Shown: positions 51,101 through 61,305, counted from the first letter of the stretch. The stretch is DNA of 64,000 nucleotides from Bursaphelenchus xylophilus (GCA_904066235.2 CAJFCV020000001.1:10411291-10475290); one strand, 5' to 3'. Notes: generated by a model from the letters alone, not told the origin. Made by a program: numbers and translations.

Positions 51101-52217
51101 TTAAAATTAAAACCATCAAATTTCAATAAAAAACCACCAAAATTAATATAAGTTTAGGCCCATTCATCCTTCAAAACTTACTGTCAGACACGCTAATCTT
51201 CGGCTGTTTCATTGATATGCCTATTTTCTTCAGTCTTCCCTCCGTTTCAGCTATATCGACGCTCAAATGCCCAGTTAATTGGATGTCGGCTAAGCTAACA
51301 TGGTTATGATTGGATCTTTTGAACAGTTTCAGCTGAGCCAAAACAAATTGCAGTTCCAATTGGAGGCCGGAGCGATCTCGGAACGTCTCCAATATCAGAT
51401 TTTCCGCCGAGAAGTGGACCATCAGATCCGAGGGATCATCCAGAAGGGCAAAGTGGGCGGAGCCAACTTGACAGCCAAAGTATTGCAGCCAATGCCATAA
51501 TCGGGAGAGTTTCTGGGACTCTGCGGACCTGGACTGGTTTGTCGAGGCTACATCCGGAACATTCGACTTCTTGGGAGAGCTGAAATAAAAAAATTTTTAT
51601 TAATATCAAGTGTAACATAAAAAGTCGCTCAAAACAGCAAGTTAAAGCCAAGATAATGTCAAAACAAACACAGTACATTAAGACCGACTCCATTTGACAT
51701 AAATAACCCACAACAGCTCCAAAACTCGGCAACCTTACCCTTCTTTTGACCGTTTTTCCACTCGCAGGTCTCCAATTTGAACATAGAAAGGTTTAGTGAG
51801 TTCTGGATTCCAGAAGCTCGAGGACAGCTTCACATCGCTCAGGTCCAGGGTAAAGTCCCCGAATCTTAGTTTTATCCGTCCAATTCGTCGGAGTTGGATC
51901 TCCGACAGCCGGCATTCCTCGCATTTCAGGATTCGGGCCAGGAAAATGGATAAAAAGTTATTGAGATAGCTGAAAAATTGAGGAATTAGACTCAAGGGGT
52001 CCTTCAAATTAAATGACACCCCCCAAATCATCCATAAAAATCAGTCGCACACTCGTATTTTACCATTTATCATCAAAGTTTTTCTCCAAACTCCACAATT
52101 TCCCCAAAACAATCCCATTTTCGCCCTCTAATCCCCCAAAAATAAAGAAAACCCAACTTACTGGTATAAAACGAAGACCGCACACAAAATGGAGATCAAT
52201 ATTATCAAGATAAACAT
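39115..52217 (-). CDS. Bridge-like lipid transfer protein 2 (Hobbit/KIAA0100/FMP27 family)
   Basis: The model has 23 coding exons: 52,162-52,217; 51,739-51,969; 51,182-51,579; 50,677-51,085; 50,222-50,453; 49,793-50,130; 49,326-49,679; 48,757-48,994; 48,442-48,705; 47,556-47,843; 47,067-47,406; 46,705-46,971; 46,130-46,556; 45,686-46,028; 45,266-45,535; 44,965-45,047; 44,531-44,769; 43,914-44,216; 41,525-41,754; 41,048-41,322; 40,415-40,720; 39,840-40,203; 39,115-39,588. All joins keep phase, giving 2,242 aa, close to the human protein (about 2,235). It starts [18 protein letters not shown], the N-terminal membrane anchor. Diagnostic stretches are [18 protein letters not shown] (GFWDK domain, about residue 1090), [82 protein letters not shown] and MMAFFFPGR. 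Family members form a long hydrophobic groove moving lipid between the ER and plasma membrane; that role is family knowledge. Introns 7-22 are rich in hairpin repeats and transposons. Confidence 0.97.
39725..39777. repeat. Hairpin-family copy, BLTP2 intron 22
   Basis: GAGAGAAACACTTGACCCAA pairs imperfectly with TTGGGTCAACTGTTTCCCTC. The loop is about 10 bp. Confidence 0.88.
40338..40390. repeat. Hairpin-family copy, BLTP2 intron 21
   Basis: AAGAGAAACACTTGACCCAA is followed after about 14 bp by TGAGTCAACTGTTTCTCTCG. Confidence 0.88.
40812..41430. repeat. Half-copies of the hairpin family, BLTP2 introns 19-20
   Basis: Single arms only: GAGACAAGTCTTCCCCCC (about 40,808-40,825), GGGTCAAGTCTTTCTCTCAA (40,953-40,972) and GGGACAAGTGTTTCTCTCTG (41,408-41,427). 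The partner arms are not recognisable. Confidence 0.7.
41838..42719. mobile_element. 882-bp Tc1/mariner-like non-autonomous element, BLTP2 intron 18
   Basis: TA duplications at 41,836-41,837 and 42,720-42,721. The ends read CAGGGTGGGCCACTCGAAAC and GTTTCGAGTGGCCCACCCTG. The inverted arms reach about 245 bp (for example CCAAATTTTGGAGCCCGAAA with TTTCGGGCTCCAAAATTTGG). It shares the CAGGGTG terminus with the 35.3-kb element but not the interior. Confidence 0.93.
42750..42794. repeat. Hairpin-family copy, BLTP2 intron 18
   Basis: TGAGAGGGAGACTTGTCCCA is followed by GAATGGGTCAAGTCTTTCTC. Its right end is interrupted by the Harbinger-like element starting at 42,794. Confidence 0.85.
42794..43836. 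mobile_element. 1,043-bp element with TTA target duplication (PIF/Harbinger-like), BLTP2 intron 18
   Basis: TTA flanks both sides (42,791-42,793 and 43,837-43,839). The inverted ends are CAAGGGATCGGCAAATAGTT and AACTATTTGCCGATCCCTTG. The arms run about 140 bp and include CTGCCCAATATATGTTTGGG with its complement CCCAAACATATATTGGGCAG. A 3-bp TWA duplication is characteristic of PIF/Harbinger; no transposase is encoded. Confidence 0.9.
42980..43062 (+). other. tRNA-derived sequence inside the Harbinger-like element
   Basis: TGGCCGAGTGGTAGTGACC fits an A box and GGTTTCGAAGCC a B box with one extra T. The 3' part GGGCGCTGCAA resembles GGGCGCTGTGA of the 37.7-kb copy. The acceptor ends do not pair, so it is not a functional tRNA. 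Confidence 0.5.
44285..44452. repeat. Split hairpin-family copy, BLTP2 intron 17
   Basis: The left arm GAGAGGAAGACTTGACCCAA (about 44,288-44,307) and the right arm TTGAGTCAAGTGTTTCCCTC (about 44,429-44,448) are separated by about 120 bp of unrelated sequence, as if the loop had received an insertion. A lone right arm, GAGTCAAGTGTTTCTCTATG, lies at about 44,877 in intron 16. Confidence 0.7.
45603..45645. repeat. Hairpin-family copy, BLTP2 intron 14
   Basis: AGAGGAACACTTGACACAAC is followed directly by ATGAGTCAAGTCTTTCTCTC. The intron is only 150 bp, so the hairpin is about a third of it. Confidence 0.88.
46068..46107. repeat. Hairpin-family copy, BLTP2 intron 13
   Basis: GAAAAACTTGACCCAAACC pairs with GGGTCAAGTCTTCCTTTATG in an intron of 101 bp. 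Confidence 0.85.
47955..48312. repeat. Palindromic element with hairpin-family arms, BLTP2 intron 9
   Basis: The left part reads GAGTCAAGTCTTCCTCTCAC, AAAGTAACTTTTTTCGCAAC, AACAGGACCGAATGGATCTC and GCATAAGTGATCATGA. The right part is its inverse, ending GCGCAAAAAGTAACATCC and GTAAGAGGAAGACACTCAAT. The palindrome thus includes hairpin-family arms at both outer ends, with a further GAGTCAACC at 48,295-48,303. Confidence 0.8.
49162..49211. repeat. Hairpin-family copy, BLTP2 intron 7
   Basis: AGAGGAAGACATGACCCAAC and, after about 10 bp, TGTGTCAACTCTTTCTCGAT. Confidence 0.85.
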
Positions 52218-52820
52218 GCCGGAAGTTAATGTAAACCGCGTTTTCGCTGGTTGGACCAGTAATTGTACCCGTTTTGGATGGTTAAAGTGGTTGGACAAGC
52301 TCGGCGGAATCCAATTGGTGTTCCGAGGTTAAGTGAGGTGCTGTACACTGTCCATTTCTATGTGGATCATCGTATTAAGAGTAAAAACGGTACTCCAAAA
52401 TATTACTGAAGGTATTTTTCGGCCGGAAAACCGATAAAAAACTTGCCAAACCACAGATTTCAATTCGAAAAAGGTACTTTATGGCCATCAAAATACTGTA
52501 AATTGATATGAAATTGCACAGAGAAGAAAGAAGTACACGTAAAAAGACACAGTTGTGTATCACATCGGCAAGGAAATACTTTGGAAGTGCACAAAAAGCA
52601 GCCTTACAAAGGGTAAATCTGGGTTTTTGGAGTGAGTTTAGACCCGTTACAACACGAACAAAAAATGCCCATTCGAAAAAAAGTGAGCAAAGAAATCTGT
52701 AAAAAAGTTAGTAGAATATAAAAATCTTAAAAACATCTTAAAAAACGAAACAAAAACAACCAAAAATACGATGAAATTTGAGAATATGAGGTTAGACTAG
52801 AGAGTGAACAATTAAAAATT
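52218..52820. other. Spacer between BLTP2 start and ZIP transporter stop
   Basis: About 600 bp, AT-rich, with no open frame of merit. It must hold the BLTP2 5' region, but no TATA box or trans-splice acceptor close to the BLTP2 ATG was found. Confidence 0.5.
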
Positions 52821-54310
52821 CTATTTTCCATCATCCGCATCCGGGAAGTAGGCGATGAAAAAGGTGATCAAGGCAAATCCGGCGGAGAGGAAGAGTAACT
52901 TTAGCGGCCGATAGCCGGGTTTGTTCAGTTCGTGAGGGAGAATCTCGAAGCAAGTGATGTAGAGGAAGGTGCCGGCGGCGAAAGCCTAGAATTACAATTA
53001 TTTATAATAATAACATCATTGGGGACTTGACCGAAAGAAATTCTCTTCTCTCTTCTATAACAGGTCTTGTTAAATATATTGTTAATATATCTTTTGTCCT
53101 CCGAACGACGTTTTCCTCCCCCAAAACTTACCTGAAGAATGCCGCCGATAAAATTGGTGAGGCCAATCGACTCCCCTCGCAGGATATCCATGATTCCGAG
53201 GCCAAGAAAGCCTCCGACAACGACCTGTCCGGAGAAAATGATACAGCAAAGGACGATGCCAAACGGCTTCATGTTGCTTTGGACGAGGCGTACACCCAGC
53301 GAGAGGCCGATGACGACCTTGTGAATGAGAAGAGCTCCGCAAATCTGAAAAAAAAGTAAAATTGTTTCAATTCAAGGCTTTAAATTCATTTTCAAAATCT
53401 TTTACCTGAAGTAATGCCGACACTTCCTGAATCATTCCCACCGACAATCCTTCGAATACAGCGTGAAGGGAGATGGCCATAACCAATAAAGCCGCTCTCA
53501 TAGTCGAATGCGTTTCATGCTCGAAATGATCATCCGATATTATACTTGATGCGACTGAACGGCGCTCTTCTTCCACAATCGGCCGAGTGTCTCCCTCATG
53601 ATCTTCGTGGGCTAGAAGAGATTGCCCTCCAATCCATTGCCGTTCATGGGCAAATATGGCCGCCTAGAATTGAAAACAATGAGGAAACACATCTTGTTCA
53701 TGTGTCAAGTCTCCCTTCCTTTCTATTTCTAACGTTTCCTCATGGTGGTTTCAAAAAATATTTACACTCCGGTTCTCCGATCCCCCACTTTATTCATTTC
53801 AACCTAAAAACAAGAACAAGACAACCAAAAACAGCTTACCTGCTCCACAAACATCACAAACATGAACCCCAGGCTGATACAAAACTCCGGAAGAGGGAAA
53901 TCGAGCTCGAGTTTGAGTTGATTTTGGCCTTTGGCGATTTGCTCAATGGATTCGGGAAGAAGATGCATCAAACAAGTGGCGAGGAAGACCCCTCCACCAA
54001 AACATGAAACAATGGAGAAGATCGTCTGAGCTCGAGGCGAATTGGCCGACGCGGTGGCTCGTTTGAGGACTAGAGCTGACTGCAAAAGAAACCAAGGTCA
54101 GAATTCATGAATTTACAAAAAAAAGAGGATGTTATTCATGCAGGTTCTTCCACAATTCAACCTAAATTCAAGAAAAGAAAGCGTAAATCAACTTACAATT
54201 GAGGCGAGAAAAGTCGAAAAGAACAAGCCGAGAATGAGGACAGCCTTCAAGGCATTTCTCGTTGGGACTAGGGGAGTTGGAGGTATCGGGGGATCCGTGT
54301 GGTTGTTCAT
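52821..54310 (-). CDS. ZIP-family zinc/iron transporter (SLC39A1-3-like)
   Basis: Five phase-0 exons: 54,197-54,310; 53,840-54,079; 53,406-53,663; 53,132-53,344; 52,821-52,985 (329 aa, typical of the small ZIP II subfamily). Eight membrane segments are expected. TM1 lies near NALKAVLILGLFFSTFLAS; TM2 region is FGGGVFLATCLMHLLPE; the cytoplasmic loop is His/Asp-rich (LAHEDHEGD, DDHFEHETH); TM4 has HAVFEGLSVG and TM5 HKVVIGLSLG, which carry the metal-binding His and Glu of the family; the end is CFEILPHELNKPGY and the final TM. It should import Zn2+ (or Fe2+) into the cytosol. A TTTTCAG acceptor lies at about 54,320, only 9 nt before the ATG, consistent with spliced-leader addition or a 5' UTR intron. 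Confidence 0.95.
53682..53723. repeat. Possible diverged hairpin-family copy, ZIP intron 2
   Basis: GAGGAAACACATCTTG is followed by TTCATGTGTCAAGTCTCCC. The right arm is recognisable and the left is weak. Confidence 0.45.
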
Positions 54311-54324
54311 TTCGAAAAGCTGAA

Positions 54325-55166
54325 AATAAAGGGTAAAAACGATCAAGAATACATCCATTTATTTGTATATGAAACATGAGTCAAGAGTTCATAAAAAATT
54401 GCAGCAAAAATAAAATAAGTTGGAACACAATGCCAAAATTTTTGGCATGCCAGAATAAATTGTTTGAGACCAAAGATAATCTTTTTTTGGGCTGAAAAGG
54501 AGGTAAAACAGTGTTGCATCAACACTTACAAGGTTAGTAGATGATGTAAAAGCTGGTATAGAATACAGGTTTACAGTTTGGAAACTTTGGATATTAATTT
54601 AGACTTTCAATAACCTAAATTATTTGAATTCACTTCCTGGATCCGCAAATTTAACGTATTCGATGGGGAACCTCAGCACCTTGCCCCTCGAAGACCTCAG
54701 AATATTCCAATAAAGATTCAATAATTACTTTATTCATCACAAATACATCTTTAATATTAATTTTTGATAGACAATATGCAAGACCATAAGTTCAAATAAG
54801 ATCATGAGGTTAGACGGTTAATTCGAGGATGTATAACATTTTTTCAGCTGAAAGCATAAGGGTTTTCAATTCCAAACAGTCATTTGAACCATTCTTCAGT
54901 TTTAGAAATTCGAAAAAATTAACAACGTTGAGTAAATCTATATAAAATGTAAATTGTAAAAGTAAGATAACACCGAGAACTTCGTTAATAACCTGTTAGC
55001 TATGATATTCAATGGTTTTTTGGTTAAATTTGCTTAAATTTGATAGTACCTTATACTAGATGGGTGATGGTGAAGATACTCTAATATCATTGCGTGTAAA
55101 ACTATTTTTCTATAAAATTCTGCTGAGTATTGAAGACTAAGAACGTTTGAACAATTCCGACCCCAT
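54325..55166. other. Spacer between ZIP gene and co-Smad gene
   Basis: AT-rich, no coding evidence and no repeat family recognised. It contains the co-Smad 3' UTR (stop at 55,167-55,169, minus strand) and the ZIP upstream region. Confidence 0.5.
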
Positions 55167-58100
55167 CTACAGTCGATCCAGACTGTGGCCATCATACATT
55201 CGGCCAATCTCTAGATTGGGGACACCTCCGCCGGCGCTCAGCCGAAGTCGATCATCATCGCCGTTGTCCGAGAAAAGGGAATTCGTAGATGGAGAATCGG
55301 AGAGGTAGGCACCATATGGGTTGTCAATTGCTGCCTGTTGACGCATATAATTGTCGTGTTCACGGAGCACTCCATCCAAGAGATCAGCGGCCCTAAAATA
55401 TGGCATGGTTAATATCAGAGTTAATTTTTGTAGGAGAATGTAGAGATATCAAGCTGTTTTTTGCATAGATGATAGAACATACTGTAATTAGCAGTATTCT
55501 TTTCCAAAACTTACGCTTGCGACTGTAATTCAATCCAGCAGGGGCATTCTTGGATGACCTTCCGTTTGAAGAACGGGAATCCAAATCCATGGAAGAACGA
55601 GAGTTTGACCGTAAACCAGTCGCGAAGTGTGTCCACATCCAACGGACGCTGTTTCTGAAATAAAAATTCCATTATTCCGATGTTCAATTCATCTTTTTTC
55701 GACCAAAATATATTATCCTTGCCATCTCTTACCCTTTTGATGCAATCGTCGTCTTCCGAGTCGGATCCCGGTCCATTGTACTCATTGTCGCCTCTGGCAT
55801 CCTCTTCTCTTTGTTGTTCTGCCCATCGATTGATTCGGTCGTAATATTCGTTCAGATCGAACACCTTCACCACACATCCAACCCCGAATTCGTGAGGCCA
55901 ATCAGCGACCAGCCGCTCGGTCAGGTTGTCCAGGTATGTGCTTTGGATGAAGACTGGACCAGTCATGCAGGCCAGCCAAATATCGCCCTCGTTCTTCTGC
56001 ATTATCTTCACTCCTCGGCGCATTCGCTCACTGAAACTTGGGACATCAGATAAAGTGAAAAATACTGTGTATTTGAAATTTAGAAATTACCAGATAGGCT
56101 GAGGAAACTAGCCCCATCAAATCTCTTTCCTCGGATTCCCCTCAACTTACAGACAGTCCGCCGACAGATCGGTCCGATTTCCATTCGAGGTGCACCCCAG
56201 GGAGAACCTTGCATTGGAGTTGATCCTCACACTCCCATCCACAATCACATTCGGATACTCGTTCAGCGCGTTGAACACCTCCCCACAGGGAGTGTTGAAC
56301 TCGACATAAGTGACACTCAGCCAGCTCTGGCCGTAGCTTTTGGAGATCTGTTCTTTGGCCTCGGGCTGGAGGAACGCGGTCTTCCCGCTGATGTAATTAA
56401 ACTTCTGGAACTGGGTGCCCTGAGGGTCGAACGTCACTGTGAAGCGGTCTCGGCGATGGGGAAGCTCGTAGAAGAGTTCGGCGTCCGGGTTGTTCGAGTT
56501 CACTGCCCTGAGGGGTTTCCTTTGACGATGAATTCTCCGCGCTTCGTGCAGCTTTCGCCGGTCCTCCGCGTGGAATTGCGCAATTTTTGCATGCAAAATC
56601 AAGTCAAATTCGTCGATAGTGGCCACTGAAATTAAATTTACTTCATTTTCACCATTAAAAAGCAACTGCAAAACAATTTTAACGCTTTCAATTAACCAAA
56701 TTCATCATTTTTAATCTAAAATAAGGTCCAAAAAAGCAATTGCTTACTTGGATGTTTCATTTTCTCCTTTTCGGGCGGCTCATTCGACTGAGCCGGAGGA
56801 ACTCCAGTCGACGAACACGGCGAGGCCACATCGGCTTGCTGTTGCTGCGTATAATTTGCCGCGTCCTGATATAGCAAAGGATCCGCATTCTGCAAATACT
56901 GCTGATAATAGTTGGGCTGCGGATAGGTGGGTGGGAGGTTGGCGACGGGGGATTGCATTTGGCTCGGGCCATAGCCCTGCGACGGGTAGCCGGACTGATA
57001 GCCGGGCGCCGAGGACACTTGCTGGCTTTGGTATTGCATTGTGGCGGCGGCCGGGTTCATCGGATAACTGGACATCACTGGTCTGGGCATGGACTGGGAA
57101 GGCAGTTGACTCGTCATTTGGCTATACGATTGGTTGGATTGTTGACTAGTTTGGCGAGGATGAGTCGTCGATGTCATGGACGGACCAGTTGCTGGGATTT
57201 GGCTGGCAATTCCTTGAGTTGTAACTGGTGTCCCCTGAGGCTTCTGCGCTGCCGATTGTCCTGATGGGCCTCCGGATTGAGAATTTCTAGTCAATCCTTG
57301 GCCTTGCGCCATTGATTGACCTCCAGTGACTCCTTGACTTTGTGCAGAACTGGAGTCACTTGGATAGGGATAATTATAGGATTGATGAGGGTAATACTGG
57401 CCTTGGGTTGAATATTGCCCTGGCATCTGACTGGAGCTCACTTGAGGATACCCGGCGTTGTATGAGGTCTGAGCGGAAGGGTTGTAGTTTGATTGAGTCA
57501 TGGTGAAGGTCGGAGAGGGCATCACATCTAAAATATGAAGAATTAATATTAGATTCAATCGAAATTCAAATTTTCAACGGCCAAAAAGTCAACTGAACTA
57601 GTTTTCAGTCAAGAAATTATCTTTTCACCCTCAACTTACTACTTTTTAAGGGCGATACTTGAGTCAAATTGTAGCCCGGATCTCCAGACGGAGTTGTTTT
57701 TTGATTCGGCGAGGTATGTAGACTGCTCGAAGGGGCGTTAGGGCTGACATTGCTCTTCATTCCACTGTTTCCCATCCTCTGCGACATGTATCCGGCGGGG
57801 TATTGGACCGACGACTGATTGGGAGAACGATAATTGTTATCCATGGGCATTCGTTGGTAGCTCGGCGTTTGCGGATATTGGCTATAATTTTTGGTGGGGT
57901 AATTCGACTGATTCGACGGTGTGGCAGGTGGCTGTTGAGCTGGCTGTTTCATCCGTTGTTGCATGGCAGTTGCCGGCCCATACGAGCTGCCGGGCGGACG
58001 GCCCGGCCCCGGTCTCGGCCGGCTCTCCCCGTTCAAGTTGCTGATGTTCAATGCCGAAAGATCGAGCGTCCCCAATGCGGCATTCGCAATCCGAGTGTAG

Positions 58101-59097
58101 TGATAGGGATTCACGCAGACCAGCTCGCTCTTCAAGTCGAACGCATACGTGCAGCAATCCACGTGCTTCAATTCGTTCTTGTGGAGGTCGGGATAGCGGA
58201 AGATACGGCAATAGACAACGTGCGGGAAGCCCTTCCGACCCGCCACTTGAAGTCGGCCATCCAACGTTCGCGGGATCGTCACACAACTCCCAACGTTGGC
58301 TCCCATCCCGGCAATGTTGTTGATGAATCCTTCCAATTCATCGCGCTTGTCTTTGAGCTTCTTGATCAAACTCTCGATGGCTTTCCTCGAAAAGTCCTCT
58401 TCTTTACTCTGAAAATTCGAGTTTTACAGCGGAAAGGAGAGCGATTTTACGTGCGAAAATAATTCGCAACATTTTTTGGCAAAACTACTTTTGTGAGCTG
58501 CGCCCGAGCTTTGTAAAAATGTTGGTTGCCATTTTATACGAAAAATATACAATAACCCCGCTTATGATTGAGTCGTACAGTGTCAAATTTGTAGCATAAA
58601 AATTCCTCAATTACATATAATATTTTCGTTTGTAGAAAATAATCTTCCGAAATATCCACTTACTACATTAAACTTCATCAGGTATTGAGTGATCGTATTG
58701 CAGGAATCGGCGCTTGTCGGACGAATTCCCATTGGCCCCGAATTATTGGCCGGCAATTGCGAGGACTTTTTCGGAACTGCCGTCAACTTCTTTTCATTCT
58801 TTGCGTTCACAACAAACTCCTTATTCGTCGCGGCTTTCGGCATCACAAATTTGTTGGCATAGGGGTTGGTTGAGGTGGATGGGCCTGGAAATCTACATTT
58901 GTACACTTTAAAGTTGACTTTTTAAGCTTTTTAGGATAAAATGACTCAATAATTTTAATTTTTCAACTAAATCAATTGTATTTTTTAAATGACTGCTTAC
59001 TCGAGGTGGCTTGAGCTTGTGTGTACTGCATTGGGTCTGGAGGAGCGCTCATATTGTAGAGTTGAGGTTTTTGGATGTAATTTGGGTTTGACATCAT
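55167..59097 (-). CDS. Co-Smad transcription factor (Smad4-type; nematode SMA-4/DAF-3 class)
   Basis: Eight in-phase coding exons: 59,001-59,097; 58,664-58,884; 57,640-58,408; 56,748-57,527; 56,151-56,625; 55,733-56,030; 55,515-55,654; 55,167-55,392 (1,001 aa; human SMAD4 has 552). MH1 (about 90-225): [59 protein letters not shown] and LVCVNPYHY, with the Zn-binding Cys/His and the [13 protein letters not shown]-contact hairpin intact. A Gln/Ser/Pro/Tyr-rich linker of about 450 residues follows. MH2 (from about 723): [78 protein letters not shown] and CPCWIEL. It would partner receptor-regulated Smads in TGF-beta/BMP signalling and act in the nucleus. SMA-4 and DAF-3 cannot be told apart here. 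Start: ATG at 59,097, 8 nt after a TTTTAG acceptor. Confidence 0.95.
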
Positions 59098-59404
59098 ATC
59101 GGCGCTAAAAAATTTCATTTTTAGCCTAAACTATACCATTACTCAATTTATTTTTTGATTAAATTTGCCAAATTTTTAAACTTTTATTATTATAAACTCC
59201 GAGTAGTATCAAAGGCAGTCAAATTCAGCCCGTGTTTTGCCAAAATTCTCCAAAAAAATTTGAAAAATCATCAAAAAATTGATGACTAAAATAATATAAT
59301 AAATAATTTTGGTCGCATAACCCCCAAAAGTTTGGCCAAGAGCATCCAAATTTCTCCTAAATTCCAAACGACCCAATTTCAGTTACCGTGGACCAAAGAC
59401 CTAC

Positions 59405-59466
59405 CCCATTTCCATCTTGATAAAGTTCCCCGAACCGCCAGAATTGGCCATTTTGCTCGAGCTGAA
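59405..59466 (-). other. Possible alternative first exon of the co-Smad gene
   Basis: A TTTCAG acceptor lies about 10 nt before ATG 59,451, which opens MANSGGSGNFIKMEMG and ends GGG|GTAGGT. Joined to the next exon by consensus sites it would shift frame against the Smad reading frame, so it is either untranslated, a separate trans-spliced leader exon, or affected by a 1-bp difference. Confidence 0.4.
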
Positions 59467-60287
59467 AGGATTAGAAACAATTATAGTAAAAGGATGTTCG
59501 AAAACACGATGAAACGGTTCGATTGTAAATTTTACGGTCGTTTTTGGGCATTAATTTATTTTGGATTTGCATTGAGATTAGAAATTATGTTTCTAGAGCA
59601 AGGTAAATTTAAGGTGGATTAGATGACAATACGAATTTTTACGGTAAAAAGTTAGTAAAATTTAAATTTAAAAAAAAAATTAAAATTTCAAAAATAAAGT
59701 GACAGGAGATCGGCAAATGATAGCTTCCCTTCGAAAGTTCCTATCAAAATTATGGAAAAGTTGCCTTTTTGTCGAAAAAAACGCGCTTCAAAGAACGATG
59801 ATAAATGTGTTCTTTTGTGCGTAAAAGGTCTGTTGCACCCTGCCCAACCTTATCTTCCATGGAGATCTCGTTTTTTGATACGGGGATTAGGTTTTTGATA
59901 AATCATCGGATTTTATTAGGTGCGAAATTATTGAAAATTGGATATAAATTGAGGAAAAACGATTGCTTTCTGGGGGGAATTGTAAATTTGGAGGATAGTA
60001 GAAGAGAATGAGGAGTCTTTTACCTTTCATTTCGTATCTTAACTTGTCGAAGAATCATGCTTCGGATCTTACTTTAGTCAACAGGGAAGATTGGGGTTGA
60101 AGTGTGACACTCAAAATTTTTTCTAATTTTGCACATAAGGTTTTTCTAAGCCATATACAAAGTTCTCAAAATTTTAGCTCGCTCTTTTGAAAGAGAGCCA
60201 AGATATTAAACGATGACGAGAGAGCATGCGAAACGACAAGAGCGGTTAGAGAAAAGCGTATTTTCTCTGTTTCTTTCGGAATTTCCT
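59467..60287. other. Upstream intergenic region, no gene seen
   Basis: AT-rich, with only short unconvincing open frames on the plus strand (59,332-59,622 overlaps the Smad first exon; 59,805-60,011). No repeat family identified. Confidence 0.45.
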
Positions 60288-60289
60288 TA

Positions 60290-61303
60290 CCAGGCGGGCC
60301 AAAAAGTCTTGACATGTTTTTGCACCGTGCGGGCGCATGAACTCGGCGACAAGGTGTCGCGCGATAAAAATTTGGCGGGGTGCGAATGAAGACGGCACTG
60401 TGCGTTGTTTTCCCTAGGCATGGCTGCAAACCGGGCCAGCCCGGCCCGGCCCGGCCCGGGCCTGCGGGCCGGGCCTAAATCTCCAAGCCCGGCCCGGGCC
60501 CGGGCTTGGAAAATTTGGAAAGCCCGGCCCGGTTCGGCCCGGAAAATTTTTGTACTAGGCTGGAAAGAAACAAAGCAAGAAATGAAGGGAAAATTATGGC
60601 ACATTTTCGCAAAATGTAAAGAATAATTTTGCAAAACCTACACATAGTGCAGTTGCCGCCTGACTATTTTTATAAATTACTAAGTCGCCATAAATTGTCT
60701 TACCATATGGTTACAAAAAAATATAAAATTTTGCGTATAGTTACCCAAATTTTAGCAAAAATATTTTATCACAGATCTTTTATTGAATTTAAAAAAACCT
60801 ACAAGCGTATTGCGTATTTTTGAAAAATTTTCTTTTTTCTCTTTTTGCCAGCGTATAAAACTATGAGGTCGCACTTTAGGATTTCTGAAAAGTTTTTCAA
60901 TTTGACTTGAAAATCATTTTTTTATGTGGGCGAGTGGTAAATAAGGTCACTTTACGTTCGCTATCAGCATTGTGTTCGAAAAAATGAAAAATTCTATCGA
61001 AAAGCTTATTTTTTCCCTTTTTTCCGGGCAAAAATCAGATTTCAAAAAAACCGGGCCGGCCCGGGCCGGGCCGGGCCTGAAAATCGAAGCCCGTGGTCGG
61101 GCCGGGAAATTAGTCGGCCCGGCCCGGGCCGGAAAATTTTGGAAAGCCCGGCCCGGAGCCATGCCTAGTTTTCCCTTTTCAAAACAATCTTTTTGCACTG
61201 TGCGGGGTCACATTGCACCGTGAATTTTGCTTGTCGCGGTGCGACAAGTTGTTTGCACGACGGCGCACTGTGCAGACATGTCAAGACTTTTTGGCCCGCC
61301 TAG
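60290..61303. mobile_element. TA-flanked inverted-repeat element, interrupted by a hAT-like insertion
   Basis: TA at 60,288-60,289 and 61,304-61,305. The ends read CCAGGCGGGCCAAAAAGTCT and AGACTTTTTGGCCCGCCTAG. Subterminal parts are rich in GCACTGTGC/GCACCGTGC and CGCGACA-like motifs. Without the nested insertion it would be about 250 bp, similar in build to the 173-bp MITE at 24,871. Confidence 0.92.
60415..61167. mobile_element. 753-bp hAT-like non-autonomous element with 8-bp target duplication
   Basis: Both flanks carry the identical octamer GTTTTCCC (60,407-60,414 and 61,168-61,175). The ends are TAGGCATGGC and GAGCCATGCCTA, followed internally on each side by long GGCCCGG/CCGGGCC arrays in inverted orientation (60,435-60,545; 61,050-61,160), then an AT-rich core. 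The 8-bp duplication is the hAT signature. The GC-rich arms contrast sharply with the AT-rich surroundings. Confidence 0.93.
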
Positions 61304-61305
61304 TA

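Noticed and set aside
59332..59622. Plus-strand 96-codon frame upstream of the co-Smad gene
   Set aside because: It overlaps the possible Smad leader exon, has no homology, and continues into AT-rich sequence typical of spacer.
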